Shown here piece by piece: positions 48,216 to 60,925 of a stretch of 64,000 nucleotides of DNA (its first letter is position 1; every line of letters starts with the position of its first letter). Under the pieces are notes generated by a model that saw only the letters and a program-made list of their open reading frames with translations, had not been told where the DNA came from and searched no databases. The stretch lies in assembly GCA_035235625.1 (NCBI GenBank), contig CP141150.1:5828001-5892000 (forward strand), in the 5' to 3' direction. The DNA comes from Saururus chinensis. Its lineage: Eukaryota > Streptophyta > Magnoliopsida > Piperales > Saururaceae. The position numbers and the translations under genes were made by a program.

Positions 48216-51200
48216 TCTCGGGCAACCCTGCTTGTCAAGACCAAAGTCCCAAGCAACAACACCTAGTAAGCCGGTGCACTTGGACAAACCAGCTGGATTT
48301 TTAGGGTCCAACAAATCATAAACAATCTCAATCTGCAAGACAAGTACACAACTCATCCCTACTTAACTCCGTTCAACTAGACTCAACCCATGGAGTGCAC
48401 TCGTTCCACACAGGAACACAAATCAAAACATGTCCTTTTGGACCGATCAACTTACGATTAATCCATGACCGATCAATCCGGCACACAATTTCACCACATT
48501 GCATCCAATCGGTTAAATTCGATTAACCTCGATGAAGCCTCAATTGGAAATTCATTTTCATGATACATGCAGCATGGTACATACATGGGCAAAGTATACA
48601 TGAATCCTAATCCATGATAAGTGCTCTCATCAGCCCCTAATGCATCATTCATAATCATAATATCAAGCTTCAACATCACTATTTAACCCCCACATGTGTG
48701 TGTATAACTAGTAGAAGCATTTCACACCATGCATGTCAACATGCTTGAAAATAAACTCACTACCACACTACACATGTGAACTACCATCTAAACATGAATT
48801 CCAGCGGAAATCATAAGAGAAAAATCATTAAAATCATAACTCAAATGAAAACTCAACCACAAAGGCTAAACACATATAACATCATTCATTTCATCCTTGA
48901 GTCATGGCATTCACCAACATCTACACATCAACTAACCACATTCTATCATGACAAATCAGTCCAATAATAAGTTGTAGTTCTACTGAAAATATGCTTAACC
49001 ATGAGGAACCAACCATTCATAATTTCAAGATGACAATTTCAACATCATGCCACAAACCATAAGTCATTCCACAACCTCTAAGCATATATCTTAACTTCAT
49101 AACCTCAATAGCATGCCCTTCCAGTATCATAACATAGCTTAAAACACTCCACATTCATATGAAATTGGCAAGCTAAAGTGGAATCATCGAAATAAACATC
49201 ATGCAATAGAACACAATTCTGCTATGTAGCCATTCGAACACCCTTCAGGCCGTTCGATCGGCTAAATAGGAAAATTTGAAATTCACAGTTTGGTCGTTCG
49301 AACGCCCAGCAGGCCATTCGATCGGTTGAACTGAAAATCTGTCAATCCAACAGTGTTGCCGTTCGAACGCCCAAAAGGGCCGTTCGAACGCCAACAAGGC
49401 AGAACTGGTCATCTTCTTCCTTTCGCAAATCTAAACCGAAACACCATTAATAACACTTCAAATCCACATCTAACACCCTAATTATCTTCAAAAGTCCTTC
49501 ATGACTTCCAGAATGTTAAACCATATCATAATAATGTAAAACCCTAAGAAATCGGGATTGAATATTTCTATTTTCTAATCATGCCATTAACACACCAAAT
49601 CAAGTAACCCCATTCAAAATAAGCCAAAAATCAAGAGTTTTACCATGGATAAACTGAGATTTCGAAGATCCATTACCTTAGCACTTAATTAAGCTCGGAT
49701 TTGAGGGTCACTCTTCTTGAAAACCTTACAAACACATTGAGTTTGAATTAAACTCTATTTAAAATAGATTTACCAAAGAAATCCCTAATTAAAACTTAGA
49801 TCTAGGGTTTGTTAAACATAAAAATCAAAATTTGAAAGCTAGGGTTTGTACTAAAACACAAATTAGTAGTTTTTGATGTCCAAAAATAAATTGAAACAAA
49901 GGGAAAATAGTAGATTTGGAAGAGATTAAGAATAAAGCCATGGTTTAGTGTTTAATTAGAGTAGGCTTACCTTAATCGTCTTCTAATCCGGGCCTAATTA
50001 GGGATTTAGGCCAGACCTCCCTCCTTAGCCTATTTCCAAATGGGAATGGCTCAGGTTTGCCCTTATATAGTAAGGGTTGGGGTATGCATGGGTAAGTCAT
50101 GGGGTGTAAATAGGAAAAGTAGGCTAAAAGTGGTTATTATGCAAATTTAAGCACTATTTAAGCCTAATAAAATTCTAAAAAATTTTTCATGACCTTAAGC
50201 AAATGTCTAAGTTTATTTGACACAAAAATCAAAATTTCGTCGGTGGGGCCCACAGGGGTCCCGCCAAAACCCTAATTTTTAAAAAAAATAATAAAAATTC
50301 AAAAAAATCCCAAAAATTCACATTTATTTTAAAATCACTAATCTTAAAATTAATTTTATTTAAAATCATCATAAACACTACTTATTTCATGAAATCACCG
50401 AATAGATCAGAAAACGTGTTAATCTCACGATAACCAATAATTAAAGAAAACCAAAAATCGGTTTAAGATCATGGATCTTACACCTTGATCACTTTTCATA
50501 CCAAAATCTTTCATTATGTGGCTAAAGACTCACTTGAGGAGCCAACCAAATACTAGGATCATTTATCCTTATGTGTCCTCATACATCAATTAGGGGGTAT
50601 GATCCATTACAAGGATTCTCACATACAAAGGTACTTATACCAAAATCATCATTAATCATTTCATTACATATACATACATATCATACATTAAATATCATGT
50701 TATTATATATTATATTAATGACTTAACATATATAGTATTTCATGCTAAAAATTATCCAAAATTGACTTATTGTTGGTAGATTCACTAATGTGTTAGCAAG
50801 GTTATAAATGTCTATTACATACATCATCAATTATATCATCACATATACATGCATTCTTATACATAAAATTTTATGCAATTATTTTATTTCATAATAGCTT
50901 ATATAATAACATAACTCATGTAAAAAAAATTACTTAATATCAACTTATTGTTGGTAGACTCATTGATGTGTTGGCCAAGTTATTAATGCTCATTGGAGAC
51001 CTGCCGACATATCAACCATGTTATTTAACTAGTTATACATTGACGCACCGACGTGTGTATGTATTGGTACTGTCATCTCTCTTCTTTTACTGTTGTCATC
51101 ATCGACGTGTCGGTGGTCATGCCGATAATAAGGTATAAACTGTAGAGATTAATTCCGCTTTCCAAAATAACTCCAAAACATGTCATATGGTAATCATTCC

Positions 51201-53326
51201 TACACATAACCTTTTTTAAATTGACAAATGATTATTTTTACTACCAAAGGATCATTAAACATAGGAAAAAATATGATATCATAGTATAATCATGACAAAT
51301 TTTCATAGATCATCTACTGCATACTTTCATACCAAGAAATAATCACAAATCATCACACACATTCACTTCAAAACCAAATTATGATATTAAGGTTAGTAAT
51401 AAAACCTATTTTACAATATAAAAATATTATATCATGCATAATAATGACTAATCCTGACGGAAATTTACTCACTTCCTTGATTCTTCATAATTTGAAGAGT
51501 CTTTGTTCTTCTTTATCTTCGTTTAGAGAGGTTTTTCTAAAAAAAAGAGTTTGAGGGCCTCAAAAGTCATTATAAGGGAAATTGTATGAAATTATGGTGT
51601 AAAAATATCAATCTAGGTAGTTTTTTAGTAAAACCACAAAACTGCCTACGACCATCGACAACTTCCAACATGTCTATAGTTGCCAACAATAACTACCGAT
51701 AATACCAAGTCCCAATTCCGGGAGGCCATAACTTTCTCATATAAATCTTATTAATGAGTTCTTGGTGGCTTTACGAAGATATTTTATGTCTACTATAAGA
51801 CTACAAAATTTTAGATTAAAATTCTACTTATAGAAAAGGTTATGTTATAAAGGGTGTGCAAGGGTCAGATTAACAGGCATCTGCAAAGGTCAAATTCTTA
51901 GAGGCACTTCGAAGCTTTGTTTGTCTAGTTTCTATCTATAAAGTTCAATACTAAAATTCAAACCACATGATAAATCATTTCATTGAGAATGCTCAAAGGT
52001 CAAAGTCATTAATTTTCACATCTACTTCAAAACTTACTTGATGTTACATCTATCATAACTTCCTCAAGCTTCAATTTGCTCACTATTGGTAGCCCTATGA
52101 TGCTCCTTATGTGTACTATTTAATAATAAAATTTATATTCAAACTCTATGTACAAAGGAAGTTGTTATACCAAAAAGATCTAAGGATTAAATTCACTTAT
52201 AAATTGGGTATTACAAGTTTGGGTGTTAAACTCTTGTAAAGTAGTAAAAGCTCAAGTAATTTTTTTCCTAGGTGGATACCAAAAATGGTGACTACATATC
52301 TCTTGTCTCTGTTTGTGTGATTTGTGTACTCTTTGTTATTTGTGCTTTTAAATTCAACCCATTGCACATTTTAATTTTTTACTACTTATATGTGTGATGA
52401 TTGAGTGACTTGTAGAGATCTTGAGAGGGTATTTGGTGTAGATTGTAAGACCCACTCCATAATCACCAACAATAGTGAGTGAAAGGGGAGGCGATCAACA
52501 TCACTGTACCGAAACTTCACCAATCAATTGAGGCCATAGGAAAATTTTCTAACCAAATTGTTCTTTTGACCAACTCCCTAGCCAAGGCCATGCGAGTCAT
52601 GTGACCAACCTACATTGGTCTTCGGACATGGTATATAAGAGGCAATTATACTTTAATAATAAATTGTCTTTATGTACCATGTTTGGAGCTCTGTGTGGGC
52701 TAGTCACAATGTCAGACAAGCTAGACGCATCCTCATATTAGAGAACGTGTTTTCATTGTTACCAGAGACAATCAATTTATCATTCATCCACCTCTATCTC
52801 AAAGGATTTCCAATCCATTTCATTCATCTATTATCATGGTTTATATTTCCTTCTTGTTCAAACCATGGCATCAGCGAAGTTCTTCCAAAACCTGTATCAT
52901 AAGCTTAATTGTTATTTGACTCAGCTTATCATCATATTCATCACCATTACATCTCAAGAATAGCAGCAGATTGAATATAGGGAGATGCTGCTCAGGCTTT
53001 TGCATAGATTGTAATTTTAGTTGCATACGAGGAGGTTAGAAGAACACAAATTACCATTGCCATGAAACCCCTTTAGATGAATAATATTCATATTTGATAT
53101 GAGTCTCACGCATTCAGAGGTGAATACAACTCACCTAACCATCCTACTAATCACCATGTATATAGGGATGCCATTAAGTCTAAGTTTGGTTTTTTAAACT
53201 TGAATCCAATACCATTTAAGAAATGGTAACCCAAACTTAATCAGACACAAATAGCCCTAACTCAAACCCTCTCCATTGACCCATTTAAAATTTTAAAAAA
53301 TATTTTTAAATTAAAAAAAATAATTA

Positions 53327-53332
<6 letters not shown>

Positions 53333-53372
<40 letters not shown>
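53333..53372. repeat. (AT)n microsatellite
   Basis: About 40 bases of AT dinucleotides followed by further A+T-only sequence. Confidence 0.95.
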
Positions 53373-53375
<3 letters not shown>

Positions 53376-54624
53376 TATTACAACTTTATTCTTTAGATCA
53401 GGTTGGATCACCTAAAACCTAAATCAAACCTAAATAACTATCCGGATTAAATTTTAAAAATCAAATCCAATCCATTGGGGCTAATTTTTACCATATACAG
53501 ATATACTTTACTAGAGTAGCATTCTTAAATGTATAAAGTTCATATTTTTGAATAAGAAGCCTAATATATATTAATTTTTTTCTTAATATATTAAAATTCC
53601 GTTAGAAGCGTGAACGTGGCCATCCCACCATGTCAATTTCGGTCCAGTACACAATACCTAAGGACAGATATAAGTTAGAATCACCTTCCCATCTTTTTAT
53701 TAATACTCGCCATCAACTCTTAATCGAGAGGGCTTAGCGATATTAAGTTCATCTGACGCGAGTGAGCTGCCTCGACGCAACTTAATTTTTTCTAATATAA
53801 TAACCCATCTAAGGAGATATTCTCTTTGTTGCACTTTCTGAAAGCCTGAAGAAGGTGCAAACACAGAGAGCAAGAGACAAGCTCTCAGAGAAGACAAATT
53901 CCAGCAAAGCCAAAGAACACAATAAATCCCTAAGAGCTAGCAGACAAGACAACGGAAGCAGTCTTCTGAGTCCCTTTCCATTGACTTGGTAGGGGAAGGC
54001 GTTGCAGAAGTGCGCAGACGACGCAAGGGAGCAAAGCCACGAGAGTATGAGACAAAGGACCTAGGTCATACATTTCATTGACTCATGCAGGGATGGGACA
54101 CCCATCCATTATTATCTGCTGTACCCTCCAGGCACCAAAAGGATGCAGATGGCCTTCTCTGGGCCTAGTCTCTTAAATTAATTTTGGACGAGCTTGTTGT
54201 GTGACAACATCATTCATTACTCCTTTGAGCAGTTCCATCTCTGGTCCCTCTTCCCCTTGCCCATCCCTCTCCCGGTCTGTCACACACGACTAAAAACTGC
54301 ACGCGCTCTCTCTTCTCTATTCTCGTCTAAAGTTTTTAGGCAGAAGTATGCGAAGCATTTTTTTTTGTTGAGCTGTATCTCTTATTAATAATTCTTCAGT
54401 CTTATATTAATTTTTATATTTAAAAAATAAGTTTTCATTAAAGGGTAAACTCATATTATTTAAAAAAATAAGTTTATTATATTCTTTTAAAATACTAAAC
54501 TATTTAAATTTTATAAAATAAATTTATCGATATGAAATAATGAAGGTATGACCAAGGATGTCCGTACTAAATAACACACATTTGTTATATTACATGCTCC
54601 TATTCAAGGAGGAAGCGGACATTG

Positions 54625-54765
54625 TCCCTGAAGAAAGCATTGTCCTCTATAAGAGCCCTAAAGAAAGCATTGTCCTCTATAAGAGCCCTAAAGAAAGCAT
54701 TATCCCTCTAACTAACAATGCACCTACTATAAGAGCCCTAAAGAAAGCATTATGCTTCTAACTAA
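54625..54765. repeat. Tandem repeat with AAGAAAGCATT units
   Basis: Two identical 30-base units (each with AAAGAAAGCATTGTCCTCTA then TAAGAGCCCT) followed by diverged units of about 57 bases carrying AAAGAAAGCATTAT and ATAAGAGCCCT. Confidence 0.88.
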
Positions 54766-55411
54766 TAATGCGCCTAATATAAAAATTATATAAACCCGTA
54801 ATATTTGAGATCAATACACACGTACTAACAGCACGTTAACTGAACAGCATGTTAACTGAGTGCACTTATGTGTGCATTATTACTAGTGAAGAGCATAAAA
54901 AATGTGTCCCTCCTCGGTAACTATAAAATTTTAACAAAAAATATCCCCTAAATAAATCAGCCGTGACTCCATGAACACAGGGAAGGGGAAGCGTAGTTTT
55001 TCATGCTCCCTAGCTACCGTTACCTGAATCTAAACGCATAAGGAGCGTAAGCTTTCAAGATAGATGGCCGTGCACGCTAGTACAAGTGAAACACTCTTAA
55101 CATATGCTAGCACAAATATCACTTGCACATGTGCTTGCGTGTAAGCTATCCATCTTAAAAATGAACGTTCCCGTGCGTTTCCTTACACTCACCATGCGTA
55201 AGAAACTGTTAAAACGGAGCATAAAAAATGGTTCCCAAGAACAAACAGACCCATTCAAGCAACTGGATGGAAAAACCCAGCGATAATTGAAGTAGGCGAG
55301 TAGCATACTTGCCTCATATACACATACATATTTACTGATTTACAAGAGTCAAAACAGCTTAGAGATTAGATTGACAATAACAGAATCCAGTTCATCTCAC
55401 AAGCCGTTTCT

Positions 55412-58400
55412 CTATGGCAAAAGAGGGGGATTAGCCGGAGGCGGCGGGTTGGCGAGCATGTGGACGACCTCCCTCATGGTGGGCCGGGCGGTGCTGGCGT
55501 CCTCCACGCAGAGCATGGCCACCTTGAACAGGTACTTCACCCGGGGCAGCGGGTACTTGCTCAACCTCGCGTCCACCACCGCTAGCACCGCCTCCGCCTT
55601 GTTGGCCACCTCCGCCGTCGTCTTCCTCACCCACCGCACGATGTCCACCCCGTCCCCGAACTCCCCGACCGGCTTCCGCCCGGTGATCAGCTCCAGCAGC
55701 ACCACCCCGAAGCTGTACACGTCGCTCTTCTCGTCCACTCGCAGCGTGTACGCGTACTCTGTTGTTCCACGGTCACATGCAATGCAAACGTAAACCGGAC
55801 ATGTCTTAATAAATGGACAATTTAACAAACGCAGAGCCGTACAGGAGGCAGTACCTGGGGCGATGTAGCCGTAGGAGCCGGCGACCGCGGACATGCACTC
55901 GGAGGCGCCGGCGGCGTGCTCGAGGAACTTCGCGAGGCCGAAGTCGGCGACGTGGGCCTCCAGGTCCGGGCCCAGCAGGATGTTGTTGGACTTGACGTCC
56001 CGGTGCAGGATCGGCGGGGAGCAGTCGTGGTGCAGGTAGCAGAGCCCGCATGCCGCCTCCACCGCCACCCGCCACCGGGCCTCCCACGGCAAATGGGCGC
56101 CGCCCTTGGGCCCATGCAGTAGCTGGCCCAGGCTGCCGTTGGGCATGTACTCGTACAGTAGAAGATTCTGCTCCTTGTTGGAGACGTAGCCGAGCAGCCG
56201 CACGATGTTCCGGTGCCGAATCCGACCCAAAGTCCGAATCTCCGCCGAGAACCCCCGGTCGTTCCGCCCGTCCGGTCCCACCAGCCGCTTGATAGCCACC
56301 TCCACCCCGCCAGGGACCGCCCCGCGGTAGACGATCCCTGCCCCGCCCTTGCCGATGATGTTGTCCTCCCTCATGCACTCCAGCACGTCCTCCGCCGAGA
56401 AGTCCAGCCGTTGGAAAGCCGTCAGCCGCCACGCCCGCGTTCCCTGCCGCCTCTGCCACCAGCCCCTACCCCTCACCGTCGCCGCTGCCGCGACAACCAG
56501 CACCGCCGCCGCGATCGCAGCGGGGAGCACCTTCGACAACGCTACGGAGGAGCTTCCCTGCTGTCCTTTATCCTCGGCCGAGCAGGGAGCTCCAGCAGGG
56601 CAGAGGCGCGGGTTTCCGGCGAAGGAGGTGTTGTTGAAGACGAGGAACTGGCCACCCGCGGGGATCTCACCGGAGAGATCGTTGCGGGAGAGATCGAGCG
56701 TGGTGAGGCTGCGTAACCACCGCATCCCCGGTGGGATCCTGCCCGATAGGTGGTTCCCGGAGAGGTTCAGCGTGTCCAAAATCGCCAGCCCAGTGATCTC
56801 GATGGGGATTTTGCCCGTCAAGTAATTCTCGCTCAGATCGATCGAAGCCAGGGACTTGCAGCGGGCAAGGCTGGCCGGAATCTTGCCGGAGATATTATTT
56901 CCACTGACGTTCAGCTTCGAGAGCAGCTTCAGCTGGCCAACCTCCGGTGGTATTGGGCCAGAGAGGCGGTTCGACTCGAGGGAGAGGATGTGGAGCTGGG
57001 AGAGCAGCCCGACGGCCGGTGGGATCTCGCCGGTCAGGTGGTTGTTAGCCAGCAGGAGCATCCCGAGCTTGCCGCCGGACATCTCGGAGGGGAGGCCGCC
57101 GGAGAAGAAGTTATCGTTTAGCTCCACCATGTCGGCTAAGGGGAGGTTGAAGAACCCGGGCGGGATCGAACCGTTGAGGAAGTTCTTGGCGAGACGAACC
57201 CGGGTCAGGGACTTGCACTCGCCCAACTCGGGCGGGATCGGGCCGAAGAAGGCATTTTCCATGAGCAGCAGGGTCTGGAGGCGGCCTCCGGAGCAGAGAC
57301 CGGGGGGGATCGGTCCAGTGAGCCGGTTTGTGGCCACGTCCAGGCGGATGAGCCGGCCATTCCGGCCGAGCCTCGCCGGGAGCTCAAGCGTGAAGTTGTT
57401 CTCCCACAGCTGGAGGATCTCCAGGTTGGGGAGATCCGCGAGGAAGTCAGGGATGGGGCCCACGAAGTGGTTCCGAAAGAGGTTCAGGAGGGTCAACTCG
57501 GACAAGCCCGCGAAGCTGTCCGGGATCTCGCCCGTGAGCTCGTTCAAGGACAGGTCCAGCGACTTTAAGCTGTTCAGATTGGCGAGTTCACTGGGAATCG
57601 GACCGGACAGATGGTTCATTTGAAGGAATAGAGTGTCCAGACGCCTGAGTCGTCCCAGCGTGGAGGGTATGGAGCCGGAGAGATTGCAGCTCGCCAGGTC
57701 CATCCGGGTCATCTCGGTTAACTCGCCGAGTTCGGCGGGGATGCCGCCCTCGTAGAGGTTGAAATAGCCGAGATAGAGAAAGCGGAGGTTCTTCAACCGG
57801 CCGAGGCTGGCTGGAATCCGCCCAGATAGAGCGTTTCCGTTGAGACCTAGATACTCGAGCGTCTGAATCTTCGAGTACTCGTCTGGGATGTCGCCACTGA
57901 AGAAGTTGCCGCCCAGGTGAAGATAGCGGAGGTTTCGGAGACCAGCGAGCTCGACGGGAAGGCTTCCAGAGAAGTTATTATTGTAGACGTCGAGCAACTC
58001 GAGCTCTGGAAGGCCGGCAGCGACGCGGCCAGGGAACTCGCCAGTGATGACGTTGTTGGAAAGGTTGAGGTGGCGGAGGCGAGGTAGGCGGGCCAGCTCT
58101 TCTGGAAGGAGCCCGGTGAGGTTGCAGGAGGAGAGAGTGAGGTTGACGAGGCTGTCGAGAAGACCCACCTCCGCCGGAATGCCGCCAAAGAGCGGCACAA
58201 AAGACACGTTCAGTGCCACCACCCGGCCGTCCCCGGAGCACGTGACGCCGGGGAAGCGGCAGTGGGAGGTGGCGGGCTCCCACTCCTCGAGGCCGGCGCC
58301 ACCCGGACCCAGCATGGCCCGCTTGAGCTTCAGCAGCGCGTCATGGTCGGGGGAGAGGCTGGCCGTAGCAGAAGAAAGTGGCAGAGGAACGTGGACGACA

Positions 58401-58444
58401 ACCGAGAGCAAAACAAAGCAGAAAAAGCGCATTTTCCCTTCCAT
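55412..58444 (-). CDS. CLV1: CLAVATA1-like LRR receptor kinase
   Basis: Exon 1 is 58444-55855 and exon 2 is 55758-55412 (stop included), joined after GYIAP to give GYIAPEYAY; 978 residues, like Arabidopsis CLV1 (980). This membrane kinase family binds CLE peptides and limits stem-cell number in meristems. A signal peptide (about 1-26) is followed by the CRFPGVTC cap, about 20 leucine-rich repeats, a membrane helix (about 638-656) and the kinase. Kinase motifs are [17 protein letters not shown] (lysine about 718), HRDVKSNN (about 812) and DFGLAKF (about 831). It is an RD kinase with all key residues. The repeat segment [12 protein letters not shown] is typical of CLV1/BAM receptors; CLV1 rather than BAM is inferred. 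The single intron after the DFG region is conserved in this subfamily. GC content is very high. Confidence 0.93.
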   Translation of the reverse strand: MEGKMRFFCFVLLSVVVHVPLPLSSATASLSPDHDALLKLKRAMLGPGGAGLEEWEPATSHCRFPGVTCSGDGRVVALNVSFVPLFGGIPAEVGLLDSLVNLTLSSCNLTGLLPEELARLPRLRHLNLSNNVITGEFPGRVAAGLPELELLDVYNNNFSGSLPVELAGLRNLRYLHLGGNFFSGDIPDEYSKIQTLEYLGLNGNALSGRIPASLGRLKNLRFLYLGYFNLYEGGIPAELGELTEMTRMDLASCNLSGSIPSTLGRLRRLDTLFLQMNHLSGPIPSELANLNSLKSLDLSLNELTGEIPDSFAGLSELTLLNLFRNHFVGPIPDFLADLPNLEILQLWENNFTLELPARLGRNGRLIRLDVATNRLTGPIPPGLCSGGRLQTLLLMENAFFGPIPPELGECKSLTRVRLAKNFLNGSIPPGFFNLPLADMVELNDNFFSGGLPSEMSGGKLGMLLLANNHLTGEIPPAVGLLSQLHILSLESNRLSGPIPPEVGQLKLLSKLNVSGNNISGKIPASLARCKSLASIDLSENYLTGKIPIEITGLAILDTLNLSGNHLSGRIPPGMRWLRSLTTLDLSRNDLSGEIPAGGQFLVFNNTSFAGNPRLCPAGAPCSAEDKGQQGSSSVALSKVLPAAIAAAVLVVAAAATVRGRGWWQRRQGTRAWRLTAFQRLDFSAEDVLECMREDNIIGKGGAGIVYRGAVPGGVEVAIKRLVGPDGRNDRGFSAEIRTLGRIRHRNIVRLLGYVSNKEQNLLLYEYMPNGSLGQLLHGPKGGAHLPWEARWRVAVEAACGLCYLHHDCSPPILHRDVKSNNILLGPDLEAHVADFGLAKFLEHAAGASECMSAVAGSYGYIAPGTASCTALRLLNCPFIKTCPVYVCIACDRGTTEYAYTLRVDEKSDVYSFGVVLLELITGRKPVGEFGDGVDIVRWVRKTTAEVANKAEAVLAVVDARLSKYPLPRVKYLFKVAMLCVEDASTARPTMREVVHMLANPPPPANPPLLP
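55759..55854 (-). other. In-frame 96-base intron of the receptor kinase gene
   Basis: On the minus strand it runs from GTACTGCC to ACAACAG. Length is exactly 32 codons with no stop in the reading frame, so the unspliced frame is open for 1010 codons. It interrupts the kinase activation segment between GYIAP and EYAY, where an insert would be unexpected in a working kinase. The placement matches the usual intron of this family. Confidence 0.9.
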
Positions 58445-59240
58445 TGTTAACGAGCTTTCTCCTCCCGCCGCACAAATCCCGCCCCCTCGGTTTTCGGTTC
58501 CCTTCCGGCGGAGAGAGTGGCGGAGTCAGGGAGTATACCGGGGGTCTGGACAAGGAGCACGGTTAAAAGGAGGGTGAGAGAATCCCAAATGACGAAATTA
58601 CCCCTACAAGCCCAACGGCCGAGATTCGATACCTACGATGGAGCCCACATAATGCACGAACCAGACTACCAGAGTGGCAGTCCTCGGGATGGTCCTCACG
58701 TGGGTGGGAGAGAGCCGAGCGCGCCGTCACCGTTACCTGACGTTAAGTGTCCAGCTTTTACGCTATTCGTACGGACGGGACTGACGGCGTGAGCGGACAA
58801 TTGGAGTGCTGCCTTTGCAAAGAAAAGGCGTGGGGCCGGCGGTGACAGAAAGGCGAGATGATTACGCCGCCGTCACCCTGGGCAGGACGGAAGAAAGAGT
58901 GCAGTGAAGAAAGGTGGGCCCGAGGGCCCACTTGGAAGAGTTCCATTGGATGCCATAGTCTGAATGCAGCCTATGGAGGGAGGCCCGTCAGTTGAATGTA
59001 GGCTGTGGTAGGAGGTCTCATCAGTTGGCAGGAAGAAAAGCTGGGTTAGAAAGGCTAATTTTTGCAGTGTTTTGGAGGTTCAGCTTGTCTGGTTTGGGTG
59101 CAGGCTGCAGACGCAACACTGGGTTCTATTATTTTCTGTGTCTCTTCTACTGAAGCAAAGTCGTACGGACTACAGCAATCTCTCAGTTTGAACCAAGACT
59201 CGGGTTGGGGGTGGAGAAGCTTAATACTAAACGATAAGTA
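58445..59240. promoter_or_regulatory. 5' flank of the CLAVATA1-like gene
   Basis: GC-rich sequence upstream (minus strand) of the start codon, with a GA-rich leader. A GGTATACTCC stretch near 58545 is a weak TATA candidate. No coding gene is seen. Open frames on both strands here are compositional. Confidence 0.4.
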
Positions 59241-59600
59241 CTTGTTATTTATCTCTTTTATACTGTTTGTATCTTATATTAATAATTATAAAAAAAACAT
59301 ATATTTTTTTAAGTATTCAATCTTTTAAAATAAATAAAATAAAACTATTAATATAAAATAAATTTTTTTATCAAATGAAGTTAGTAATTTAGGACAAAGT
59401 GATTATACAATATACATAGAGAGTATAATTTTTTTTATTGTAATAATTATGTCTTTTTAATAAGATATTCTCTATGTCCTATAACTTTGTTTGATAAAAA
59501 ATTTATTTTATATTAATAATTTTATTTTATTCAATTTAAGTAATTAAGTACTTAAAAAATATTATAAGTTTATTTTATTAATAATTTTCATTTAATACAT
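59240..59600. repeat. Very AT-rich block with Stowaway-like pieces
   Basis: It contains AACTATTAATATAAAATAAA and its reverse form TTTATTTTATATTAATAATT. The halves are arranged head to head around 59400-59470 (AGAGAGTAT and ATATTCTCT). It resembles fragments of the MITE family at 28444 and 30284, too decayed for firm borders. Confidence 0.5.
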
Positions 59601-60737
59601 CTATTTCACGTTTAATATGTATTTTTCTATATAATATGTATTTTATTGTTTATTTTGGGTTGGGATATTTTTACTCTAAAAGAAATTGAGTTTTAATATT
59701 TTTTAAAAAAATTATAATTATTATTTTATTATTATTATTTATATTTTTAATTATTTCTCATATTTTAAAAAAAATTACCCTGTTTTTTTCACATCTCACC
59801 TTTATCGTTTAGGATTAATGGACTCATTGGTCATAGGGCCTATTTTGATTCCAAGAGGCTTCACAAGTACATGTAATCAGAATATGTTGAAATGGCTTAG
59901 TGTTTTAAGGAATATATTGTTGTTTGCTTGTTGTTTATCTTCAATGGTGTTCAAAGGACATGGAAAAAGATGCCTTTTTGGGTGAGCTTGAAGAGTTTTG
60001 CTTTTGGGAAAGCAGATTTGCTGGGTCAACCAAGGCAAGCTTTCTTTCAGATATATGATTGGCATGCGTATATATAAAATTGTCTGTGTGGGGTACTGAG
60101 TTGTTGTTCTTCCTGGTTTTAATACCGGCCATTCCAAGATGAAAATGCTCCTACAGGGAATGTGAATCAGAATATGTTGCAGCAAGTGTTGCAAGAATTA
60201 GATTACCCCACTAGTGTGTGATAAAATAGCTGCTTTTTGGAGTGTTTGATGCCACAAAAGCATTAGAAAGCTTGGTGCTTTTTAAGGCATTAGGCTGCTT
60301 TTAAGAGGTATTTTAGAGCGAAGAGCAAAGTAAAAGATGAAGTGGAAGAAACTATCACAAGAGAATCTATGAAAAGAGAAACATTAGAAGACATTATCCG
60401 GGTAGATTTATAGTGGTTTCTAACTATAAACAAGAGCTGAAATGAAGGAAAATGTACGTGGGTGCTCAATTAAATGAACTAATGGTTCCTTTCTCATTTA
60501 TTAATGTGTAGTCTAAGTTCTTATGTTTCTTAAATGGAATTTTTATATACCAAGAATAAAATGAAATTTTGATTAATACTAATGAAAAAGTTTCTTTGTG
60601 TCCAATGTCGTACATAATTTCAATGTGAGGCATAATGCGTGTCCTCCACCGAAAATCTAACTAGTTTGAATATGCTTTGAGTGCATGCCATGAAAACTCA
60701 TGTGAGTTACATAACACATAATTTACTATGTGATACA
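59601..60737. other. Spacer, no gene seen
   Basis: Mixed AT-rich sequence. Short frames near 59877-60194 show no domain. Confidence 0.5.
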
Positions 60738-60925
60738 GGTTCAAATCAGTTGGGTAGGTACTCCTACCTAGTATGGTGGGAATGACCACTTAGCGCCAGA
60801 CACGTAAGTAAAAAACGTATAGCTCTAACATAGAGTCATACGCGTTATACTTATGTGTCTAGTGCTGATTGGTCACTCCCACCGGTTGTGGTGGGAGTAC
60901 CCACCCAGCCGATCTCAACTGGTGT
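60738..60925. mobile_element. Hairpin MITE with long arms
   Basis: Two arms of about 90 bases meet almost back to back near 60833. Left arm blocks GTTGGGTAGGTACTCC, GTGGGAATGACCA and AGACACGTAAGT reappear in reverse complement on the right as CTGGGTGGGTACTCC, GTGGGAGTGACCA and AGACACATAAGT. No coding capacity; target duplication not resolved. Confidence 0.8.

Larger units (their letters stand above)
45706..50482 (-). mobile_element. Solo LTR, family B copy 4 (minus strand), with perfect 5-bp target duplication
   Basis: On the minus strand it begins TGTAAGATCCATGATCTT at 50482 and ends GCCGGGGCATGACA at 45706, flanked by CCTTG at 45701-45705 and 50483-50487. Own length is about 3.25 kb without the inserted copy 3 (46518-48043 with one target copy). 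It has the GTGGGGCCCAC palindrome (50243-50253) and a TATATAAG box (about 50062-50069). Only one unit of the hairpin minisatellite is left (about 46375-46400). Confidence 0.92.
32116..52215 (-). mobile_element. Outer solo-type LTR (family C), split by two later insertions
   Basis: On the minus strand it starts TGTAATACCCAATTTATAAG at 52215 and ends GAGTGTGACA at 32116. Its own sequence is 50488-52215, 44847-45705 and 32116-32218, about 2.7 kb in total; the rest is inserted LTR material. Flanks ATTTT (32111-32115) and AGTTT (52216-52220) agree at four of five bases, a possible mutated target duplication. No internal coding region belongs to it. The joining of the three pieces is inference from the nested insertions. 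Confidence 0.55.
52216..55411. other. Spacer between the LTR nest and the receptor kinase gene
   Basis: AT-rich sequence without a supportable gene. It contains a dispersed repeat near 52590-52690 (related to 31280-31475), an AT microsatellite at about 53333-53372 and a short tandem array at about 54625-54750. The last few hundred bases before 55412 should include the receptor kinase 3' UTR. Confidence 0.5.

Noticed and set aside
47926-48225. Open frames on both strands with KANAFEQ-type repeats
   Set aside because: They translate the 33-bp tandem repeat and the LTR end; no protein family is indicated.
55431-58577. Many frames of 60-255 codons on both strands across the receptor kinase gene
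   Set aside because: Shadow frames of a very GC-rich coding region; the kinase frame alone shows conserved motifs.
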